DNA of 17,758 nt from Candidatus Opitulatrix cubana (GTDB taxonomy: Bacteria > Actinomycetota > Actinomycetes > Actinomycetales > Bifidobacteriaceae), in the NCBI GenBank assembly GCA_031283665.1, contig JAITBJ010000020.1, positions 1 through 17,758 of the forward strand. Direction: 5' to 3'. The notes beneath the pieces were generated by a model, which did not search any database, was not told the origin of the DNA, and was given only the letters and a program-made list of their open reading frames with translations. The stretch's first letter is position 1. Each line of letters opens with the position of its first letter. Of this stretch, positions 7,204 to 12,346 are shown in pieces. Made by a program: the position numbers and the translations under genes.

Positions 7204-7228
7204 AATGTTATGTATGGTGTTTTTCAGT

Positions 7229-8143
7229 TTAGGCGTAAGGAGTGCCCTCAATTTCAGGTGATATTTTTTTCAAAATGCGGTTTAAATCTTGGCCATTAGA
7301 AAAGTTTATAATTAGTTTGCCACTGTTTTTATTTAATTTAATATCTACATGAGTTTCCAAATAATCGCCAACTTCTTGCGCCACATCCCATACACCGGGC
7401 ACTTTAACATTCACTTTTTTATCTTTTACAGATATATTATTCGGATTTGCAACAATTTGCTCAATCTCTTTTACGGTCAAATTATTTTCAGCAGCTTGCT
7501 TTGCAGCGTTTTCCAATTTTATAGGGTTCTCAATGCCCATTAGCACTTTTGCTATTCCAAATGAGATTTTGCCACTACTTATATATTGCTGAACTAATCT
7601 TGGAAGATTTAGCAGTCTTAAAGTGTTAGCAATTTGTGATCTAGATTTAGATAGTTTTTCAGAAAGCTGCTCTTGAGTAAATCCGAAATCTTCCATAAGC
7701 TGCTTATATGCACTAGCTTCTTCAATAGGATTTAGATTTACTCTATGGATGTTTTCAATAAGTGCAGTAGTAAGCAGTTCATCATCTTCGGTAGATTTTA
7801 TAATTGCAGGAATAGTTTTTAATCCGGCTAAGCGTGAAGCACGAGTTCTTCTCTCTCCCATAATAAGCTCATATGAATCGCCTGATTTTCTTACTACTAT
7901 AGGCTGCTGAACACCAACTTCTTTTATAGAGTTTGCTAACTCTTGAAGAGGCTGATCATCGAATACTGCTCTAGGCTGCTTTGGGTTTGCCTTTATTTTT
8001 TCCAAGTCTATTAGTGTGAAAGTTAGCCCTGGCACATTTTCTAAGCCCTCTTTAGAGTCAAATAGCATATCTATTGGTCGTGCAGTGTTGCTTTCAGGTA
8101 TTAGTGCGCCTAAACCTTTTCCTAAACCATGACGCTTTTCCAT
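7229..8143 (-). CDS. parB: Chromosome partitioning protein ParB
   Basis: ParB is the CTP-dependent clamp that binds parS sites near the origin, spreads along DNA and works with ParA to segregate chromosomes. The 304-residue product has the N-terminal RHGLGKGLGALIP motif, which contacts and stimulates ParA. The ParB/Srx-like CTPase domain is at about 44-135 and includes NPKQPRAVF, GERRTRAS (G96-S103) and ENIHRVNLNPIEEA (130-143). A helix-turn-helix covers about 155-180 (FTQEQLSEKLSKSRSQIANTLRLL). The C-terminal dimerisation region ends at 304. It is a full-length protein. The ATG lies three bases downstream of the parA stop, with an AGAGGAC site inside the parA end, so the two are co-translated. 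No canonical parS (TGTTTCACGTGAAACA) was found by eye in the window. Confidence 0.96.
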   Translation of the reverse strand: MEKRHGLGKGLGALIPESNTARPIDMLFDSKEGLENVPGLTFTLIDLEKIKANPKQPRAVFDDQPLQELANSIKEVGVQQPIVVRKSGDSYELIMGERRTRASRLAGLKTIPAIIKSTEDDELLTTALIENIHRVNLNPIEEASAYKQLMEDFGFTQEQLSEKLSKSRSQIANTLRLLNLPRLVQQYISSGKISFGIAKVLMGIENPIKLENAAKQAAENNLTVKEIEQIVANPNNISVKDKKVNVKVPGVWDVAQEVGDYLETHVDIKLNKNSGKLIINFSNGQDLNRILKKISPEIEGTPYA

Positions 8144-8146
8144 TTA

Positions 8147-9103
8147 TTAGTCCTCTCTATAATTCCATGTAGATATTTCATACGCTGCTTCTTTATATGC
8201 TAAAGCTCCTATTGAGTCAGGCTCATAAGTTATAATTGTTTGAGCATGTGATGGTGCTTCAGATAAACGAACTGCTTGCGGAATAATGGTGTTTAGAATC
8301 TGCTTTGGAAAATGCTCGTGCACATCATTGACTACATCATTAGATAAATTAGTCCTGCTATCATACATAGTAATTAACATCAAAGGCGGTTTTTGAGTTT
8401 CATTTAATTGAGACTTTACTAAATTAATAGTGTTTAAAAGTTGTGAAAGACCCTCTAACGCATAATACTGTGCTTGAATAGGAATAAGTATTTCATCAGC
8501 TGCTGTGAAAGCGTTTATTGTAAGAAGCCCTAATGATGGAGGGCAGTCTATTAGAATAAAATCATATCTTGGTAAACCCTGATTAGAACGAAAATCAGTA
8601 TAGTTTTTGATACATTTTTTTAGACGGTTTTCACGAGAAACCATTGACACTAATTCTAGTTCAGACCCTGAAAGATTAATCGTCGCCGGTGCTACATCTA
8701 AGTTTTTTATATCAGGGCAGGGCTGAATAATATCATTTACAGGAGTGCTATTTATAAGACATTCATAAATTGAGGGGATGCTAGATTCGTGATTTACGCC
8801 AAGCGCTGTGGAGCAGTTTCCTTGTGGATCTAAATCTATTACTAAAATGTTTTTTCCACCTTGCGCTAATGATGCAGCTATATTCACTGTGGTGGTAGTT
8901 TTTCCCACTCCACCTTTTTGATTAGTTATAGCAATTATACGAGTGTTTTCAGGCGTGGGATGGCTTACTTTTTCTAATCTACTTTTTTTATTTAATTCAC
9001 TTGCCACCTGTGTAGCTAATGGTGTAGATGATAAATCTAATTCAGTAGTATGATTGAGTATTTTATCAAAATCTGAATAATCCTTTTCGCTATCTGCACT
9101 CAT
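8147..9103 (-). CDS. parA: Chromosome partitioning ATPase ParA (Soj family)
   Basis: ParA is a deviant-Walker ATPase that binds DNA nonspecifically and moves ParB-parS complexes. The 318-residue product has an N-terminal extension of about 55 residues containing STPLATQVASEL, close to the DTPLA motif of actinobacterial chromosomal ParA. The ATPase follows with KGGVGKTT (63-70, signature lysine in KGG), then LDPQGNCSTALG, then FILIDCPPSLGLLT as Walker B. The block AQYYALEGLSQLL and the later DSRTNLSNDV are typical of chromosomal ParA rather than plasmid types. The ATG at 9101-9103 is supported by TAAACT exactly six bases upstream (leaderless) and the absence of an alternative Shine-Dalgarno start. 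It heads a two-gene unit with parB and is divergent from the C39/SLH gene. The usual oriC-side neighbours (rsmG, jag, yidC, rnpA) are absent. Confidence 0.96.
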   Translation of the reverse strand: MSADSEKDYSDFDKILNHTTELDLSSTPLATQVASELNKKSRLEKVSHPTPENTRIIAITNQKGGVGKTTTTVNIAASLAQGGKNILVIDLDPQGNCSTALGVNHESSIPSIYECLINSTPVNDIIQPCPDIKNLDVAPATINLSGSELELVSMVSRENRLKKCIKNYTDFRSNQGLPRYDFILIDCPPSLGLLTINAFTAADEILIPIQAQYYALEGLSQLLNTINLVKSQLNETQKPPLMLITMYDSRTNLSNDVVNDVHEHFPKQILNTIIPQAVRLSEAPSHAQTIITYEPDSIGALAYKEAAYEISTWNYRED

Positions 9104-9109
9104 AAATAA

Positions 9110-9118
9110 AGTTTATCA
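9110..9118 (-). promoter_or_regulatory. Extended -10 promoter of parA, leaderless
   Basis: Read on the minus strand this is TGA-TAAACT. TAAACT occupies 9110-9115 and ends six bases before the parA ATG. No ribosome-binding site lies between. Its -35 position falls on the -10 of the oppositely oriented C39/SLH promoter. Confidence 0.68.
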
Positions 9119-9134
9119 CAATAAGAATATAAAA

Positions 9135-9143
9135 TGATAAACT
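9135..9143 (+). promoter_or_regulatory. Extended -10 promoter of the C39/SLH gene, leaderless
   Basis: TGA-TAAACT (TAAACT at 9138-9143) ends seven bases before the GTG start. It is the mirror image of the parA element, so TGATAAAC and its complement form an inverted repeat across 9111-9142. ATCACA at 9115-9120 lies at the right distance for a -35 and overlaps the parA -10. Confidence 0.62.
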
Positions 9144-9150
9144 AGAAATA

Positions 9151-10713
9151 GTGAAACTGAACAAAAATAAATTATATAAAACACATTTTTTTATGCTTGT
9201 ATTTTTTTTATTTTTAACAGTTTCTTTTGTGAATTTGCCTTATGCAGGTGCTAAAGTTTGGGTAGAAAGCCCACTACCTTATACATTATTTCAGAGAAAT
9301 GGATCTGATTGTATGCCTGCTTCAGTAGGTATGGTTATTCATCAAGCAGATATACCTTATTTAGAATCTGTAGCTCATAGTCACGGGTGGTATAATAATG
9401 GACAAACGGGAGGCGGAGCAGATGGAATTGTTGGACTGTCAAAAATGGCTGGCAAAAAGACATATCCAATTAAAAACTATGACGATTTTAAACATATTTT
9501 AAAAATTGGATGGGCTGCTGTAATTCAAGTAAATTATGGAAATACAACTCACGCAATGGTTGCTTCGTTTTTCGATGATAAAACTAATAATACTTATATA
9601 AGAGACCCATATAGTGGAAAAGAATCTGGTTATAAAAATATCAGTGGACTTTGGAATAGAAAATCTTATACTGGTTTAGATAAAGGATCTCAAGGGACAT
9701 CTTTTATTGGTGTGGGCTGGTATCCATATGTAGGCGGACCTATAGGAAAAGTTTATGAATCAAATCGGAATCTTGGAGAATCGCAAACTAGTGAATGGGG
9801 TTCAAATACAGGCAAAGCTCAGACATTTAAAAACGGCAGAATATATTGGAATAAGAACCTTGAAAAAGCATATATTTTATCTGGGGGAATATATTCAAAG
9901 TGGTTGAATAATAAAGATTTAGGAGATCCCACTAGTTCAGAATATAATTCAAATACAGGACGAGGTCAGATTTTTCAGTATGGCAGATTATATTGGGATA
10001 GGCAAAAGCATCTTACCTATAAAATTAAAGATATTTTAGATGTTTTTGCAAAAGTAGGATATGAAAAGTATATAGGTTCTCCAACAAACGACATAAAAAA
10101 CGGTTATCAGAGTTTCCAAAAAGGTATTCTAAATAATTTAGGTAAAAGCTTAGAAACTAAAGATGGCAGACAAATTTTTGATGTGATTGGATACAATAAT
10201 GATGACAATATTAAGTGGTTATACGATAATAATATATCAGGCGGTACATCTGATTTCACCTTTTCGCCATTTGCGGGCGTAAGCCGTGTTCAAATGGCAA
10301 TTTTTCTAAATAATTATTTACATTCAGCATCAGACGATACTAACTGCTTTAAAGATATATATAATTATTCCACAGATATAAAGCAAGCAATTTGTGGCTT
10401 GAAGAAATTAGGTATAACAAGCGGCACAGGTGGAGGAAATTTTTCACCTACTGGAATAGTTAGTCGTGCACAGATGTCAATTTTTTTACATAAAACTGCT
10501 AACTCGCAGGGAAAATTTGGTGTTCAGCCTGAGTCTAATAATTGCTTTTCAGATATAAAAACTAATTCTGCAAAAAATGATATTTGTTGGGCAAAAGTAA
10601 ATAATATAACAAATGGAACCGGTTCAAATAACTATTCGCCACAATCAAAAACTACTCGTGGACAAATGGCCACTTTTATACACAATTTAGTTATGAATGT
10701 TTTAGAAGTATAA
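9151..10713 (+). CDS. Secreted C39-like peptidase with LGFP repeats and SLH-like modules
   Basis: This 520-residue surface protein combines a papain-like peptidase with wall-binding modules. Residues 1-34 form a signal peptide (basic, then a hydrophobic run at 13-29, probable cut near YAGA). The C39-like domain (about 36-190) shows NGSDCMPASVGM with probable nucleophile C54, TTHAMV with H134 and RDPYSG with D152, the expected Cys-His-Asp order. LGFP-type repeats follow at about 195-330 (LGESQTSEWG..G-AQTFKNGRIYW, then LGDPTSSEYN..G-QIFQYGRLYW, and a third IGSPTND unit). The C-terminus holds three SLH-like modules (about 345-400, 404-455, 463-518), each with GITSGT-like and FSP...SRAQM-like blocks. 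The second and third have a cysteine pair (NCF..AIC and NCF..DIC). GTG is chosen because it is preceded by a -10 box and gives a complete signal peptide. The substrate is unknown; it may be a wall hydrolase or processing peptidase rather than a bacteriocin exporter, as no ABC transporter is fused. Confidence 0.83.
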   Translation: MKLNKNKLYKTHFFMLVFFLFLTVSFVNLPYAGAKVWVESPLPYTLFQRNGSDCMPASVGMVIHQADIPYLESVAHSHGWYNNGQTGGGADGIVGLSKMAGKKTYPIKNYDDFKHILKIGWAAVIQVNYGNTTHAMVASFFDDKTNNTYIRDPYSGKESGYKNISGLWNRKSYTGLDKGSQGTSFIGVGWYPYVGGPIGKVYESNRNLGESQTSEWGSNTGKAQTFKNGRIYWNKNLEKAYILSGGIYSKWLNNKDLGDPTSSEYNSNTGRGQIFQYGRLYWDRQKHLTYKIKDILDVFAKVGYEKYIGSPTNDIKNGYQSFQKGILNNLGKSLETKDGRQIFDVIGYNNDDNIKWLYDNNISGGTSDFTFSPFAGVSRVQMAIFLNNYLHSASDDTNCFKDIYNYSTDIKQAICGLKKLGITSGTGGGNFSPTGIVSRAQMSIFLHKTANSQGKFGVQPESNNCFSDIKTNSAKNDICWAKVNNITNGTGSNNYSPQSKTTRGQMATFIHNLVMNVLEV

Positions 10714-10734
10714 ATTATAAATGCTATACATAAG

Positions 10735-10808
10735 TGGGGCCACTGGGACTTGAACCCAGGACCGACGGGTTATGAGTCCGTTGCTCTAACCAACTGAGCT
10801 ACAGCCCC
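10735..10808 (-). tRNA. tRNA-Met (CAT), elongator type; Ile2 not excluded
   Basis: The 74-base gene folds into a full cloverleaf. It has acceptor GGGGCTG/TGGCCCC (two G-U pairs), D-arm GCTC/GAGC, anticodon loop CTCATAA and T-arm CTGGG/CCCAG with loop TTCAAGT. CCA is not encoded. The G1-C72 pair and the regular D-loop argue against initiator tRNA, whose 1-72 pair is usually mismatched. A31 faces C39 at the bottom of the anticodon stem (ACGGA/CCCGT), an A-C mismatch where Met tRNAs normally have A-U. CAT could also be a lysidine-modified Ile2 tRNA. Confidence 0.9.
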
Positions 10809-10825
10809 TTATTGCACTCACAAAA

Positions 10826-10857
10826 TATATTCTGTAAACAAGAGTATATTCTGTAAA
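10826..10857 (-). repeat. 13-bp direct repeat between the two tRNA genes
   Basis: TATATTCTGTAAA occurs at 10826-10838 and again at 10845-10857, a period of 19 bases, within the 55-base spacer between the tRNA genes. Read with the tRNAs it is TTTACAGAATATA twice. The role is unknown; a second promoter for tRNA-Met or a slipped duplication are both possible. Confidence 0.8.
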
Positions 10858-10863
10858 TAGCAG

Positions 10864-10937
10864 TGGGTGATGAGGGATTCGAACCCCCGACCCTCTCGGT
10901 GTAAACGAGATGCGCTAACCAGCTGCGCCAATCACCC
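10864..10937 (-). tRNA. tRNA-Val (TAC)
   Basis: The 74-base cloverleaf has acceptor GGGTGAT/ATCACCC, D-arm GCGC/GCGC, anticodon stem TCTCG/CGAGA with loop TTTACAC (anticodon TAC), and T-arm GGGGG/CCCTC with loop TTCGAAT. The discriminator is A and CCA is not encoded. It lies upstream of tRNA-Met in the direction of transcription, so the two are probably one transcript. Confidence 0.96.
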
Positions 10938-10954
10938 AAAAAGTTTCTAAATAT

Positions 10955-10963
10955 AGTTTATCA
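10955..10963 (-). promoter_or_regulatory. Extended -10 promoter of the tRNA-Val/tRNA-Met unit
   Basis: TGA-TAAACT reads leftward and ends 17 bases before the first base of tRNA-Val, leaving a short 5' leader for RNase P. It is the same nine-base string as at parA and the C39/SLH gene. An overlapping TATAAT just upstream is an alternative -10. Confidence 0.55.
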
Positions 10964-10998
10964 TTATATGACAATTTTGGAAAAAGTGTGAAACAGTG

Positions 10999-11004
10999 TA
11001 GACT
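10999..11004 (+). promoter_or_regulatory. -10 element of rplY/ctc, leaderless
   Basis: TAGACT ends exactly six bases before the rplY ATG, and no ribosome-binding site is present. TTGGAA at 10977-10982 is a possible -35 with a 16-base spacer. The spacer to the divergent tRNA gene is only 73 bases. Confidence 0.65.
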
Positions 11005-11010
11005 ATATTT

Positions 11011-11703
11011 ATGAAAACTTTCAAGTTCAAAGCAGAAAAAAGAGACCAATTTGGAAAGGGTTTTGCCCGTAGAGCGCGTGCAAATGGTAAAGTGCCGGCA
11101 GTCCTTTATTCAAAAGGAGCAGATGTTACGCATATCACACTTCCATCACATGAGGTGGCGCTAACTCTAAAATATAATAATGCTTTGTACGAAATAGATG
11201 TAGACGGCAATAGCACACTTGCAATAGTAAAAGATGCTCAAAGAGATGCAGTAGGCACAGTTTTAGAGCATATAGATTTTCTTTCAGTTCATAAAGGTGA
11301 AAAGATTAGAGTTACTGTTAATGTTCAAATCACAGGCAATGTGGCACCAGGTTTGATGCATTTGCAAGAGCTTCAAACAGTGACTATTAAGGCTGACCCT
11401 GCACAGCTTCCAGAGTTTATTACAGGCAGCGTTGAGGGTTTTGAAGAGGGACATAATCTTTTTGTGAGAGACCTAGAATTGCCTGAGGGATCTGAATTAG
11501 TAACTGATGAAGATATACCTGTGGCAATTGTCTTTGAGCCAAAAGAGGAGATTATTGAGACACCTACTGATGAAGCTGAGGGTGAAGAGGGTGCTGAAGA
11601 GAGCGCTGAGAGCGCTGATGCAGCCTCTGATGATTCAGCAGATAAATCAGATGAAAAGCAAGGTGAAGCAGATAAAGACCAAGGCGATAAGTCTGATAAA
11701 TAG
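11011..11703 (+). CDS. rplY: Ribosomal protein L25, CTC/general stress form
   Basis: L25/CTC binds 5S rRNA in the large subunit; the long form is stress-associated in many gram-positives. The 230-residue product has the L25 beta-barrel at about 1-90 (EKRDQFGKGFARRARANGKV, then VPAVLYSKG and the LEHIDFL block). The TL5-type C-terminal domain spans about 95-175 (IRVTVNVQITGN through DIPVAIVFEP). A tail of about 50 residues is almost entirely E, D, A, S and K, as in actinobacterial CTC proteins. The ATG is six bases after a TAGACT box, consistent with a leaderless message. The downstream order pth then mfd is the common actinobacterial arrangement. An imperfect hairpin separates it from pth. Confidence 0.94.
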   Translation: MKTFKFKAEKRDQFGKGFARRARANGKVPAVLYSKGADVTHITLPSHEVALTLKYNNALYEIDVDGNSTLAIVKDAQRDAVGTVLEHIDFLSVHKGEKIRVTVNVQITGNVAPGLMHLQELQTVTIKADPAQLPEFITGSVEGFEEGHNLFVRDLELPEGSELVTDEDIPVAIVFEPKEEIIETPTDEAEGEEGAEESAESADAASDDSADKSDEKQGEADKDQGDKSDK

Positions 11704-11704
11704 T

Positions 11705-11741
11705 TTTTCAGATTCTAATCTTAGGGTCAAAAGTCTGAAAG
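11705..11741 (+). other. Intercistronic hairpin between rplY and pth
   Basis: TTTCAGA at 11706-11712 pairs with TCTGAAA at 11734-11740, extended by G-U and A-U pairs to about ten pairs around a 17-base loop. No T-run follows, so it does not look like an intrinsic terminator. Its 3' arm ends seven bases before the GTG start of pth, which lacks a Shine-Dalgarno sequence, so it could influence pth translation or mRNA processing. Confidence 0.45.
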
Positions 11742-11748
11742 CAAAAAA

Positions 11749-12327
11749 GTGTTTTTAGTTGTAGGATTAGGAAATCCTGGAGGCACTTATTCTAAAAATC
11801 GACATAATATCGGGTTTTTATGTGCTGACAAAATTGCTGATGATTTTGATGCCGCTTTTGGTCGTTCTAAATTCGAGGGGTTAGCTACAAAACCCATTTC
11901 AAGTTCTGCATTTAATTCATCTAATCAAGATTTAGATAATGATTTTGCGATTCTAAAGCCTACAACATTTATGAATAATTCCGGAAATAGCGTTCAAAAA
12001 GCTATGCAGTTTTATAGACTAAAAGCTGAAAATGTAATAGTGATGCATGATGATATAGATTTGCAATTTGCAGATATTAGAGTAAAACTTGGTGGCTCTG
12101 ATGCCGGTCATAATGGTTTAAAATCTATTACTTCAGCAATTGGAAGCAATTATAACAGAATTAGAATTGGCATAGGGCGCCCTAATAGAGAAAACAATTT
12201 TGATAAAGGCCCTGCAATTTTAGATTTTGTTTTAGGAGATTTTTCGAAAAAAGAGTTTGAGCTGTTAGACGCAGATAATGTTTTTGAGCGTGTGAAAAAA
12301 GAAGCTCTTTCTATTATAAATAATTGA
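11749..12327 (+). CDS. pth: Peptidyl-tRNA hydrolase
   Basis: Pth releases peptides from peptidyl-tRNA that drops off ribosomes, recycling tRNA; it is essential in most bacteria. The 192-residue product is normal in length. Family motifs are complete: VVGLGNPGGTYSKNRHNIGF, with catalytic H19 and tRNA-binding N9; PTTFMNNSG; the VMHDDIDL block with the catalytic aspartate; and DAGHNGLKSI. The GTG start at 11749 is supported because the protein begins MFLVVGLGNPG exactly as the family does, with no room for an earlier start. No clear ribosome-binding site precedes it. mfd follows after 19 bases. Confidence 0.96.
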   Translation: MFLVVGLGNPGGTYSKNRHNIGFLCADKIADDFDAAFGRSKFEGLATKPISSSAFNSSNQDLDNDFAILKPTTFMNNSGNSVQKAMQFYRLKAENVIVMHDDIDLQFADIRVKLGGSDAGHNGLKSITSAIGSNYNRIRIGIGRPNRENNFDKGPAILDFVLGDFSKKEFELLDADNVFERVKKEALSIINN

Positions 12328-12346
12328 ACTAAAAAAGAACATCAAG

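Noticed and set aside
7204..7228. Possible bidirectional terminator between the TadE-like gene and parB
   Set aside because: No stem of more than a few pairs followed by a T-run could be found on either strand.
10826..10857. Short direct repeats considered as a CRISPR remnant
   Set aside because: Only two 13-base copies with a six-base gap, between tRNA genes, and no cas gene nearby.
10988..10995. parS-like half site GTGAAACA, and a similar GTGAAAC at 9151-9157
   Set aside because: The opposite half (TGTTTCAC) is absent at both places, so neither is a palindromic parS; one is simply the coding start of the C39/SLH gene.
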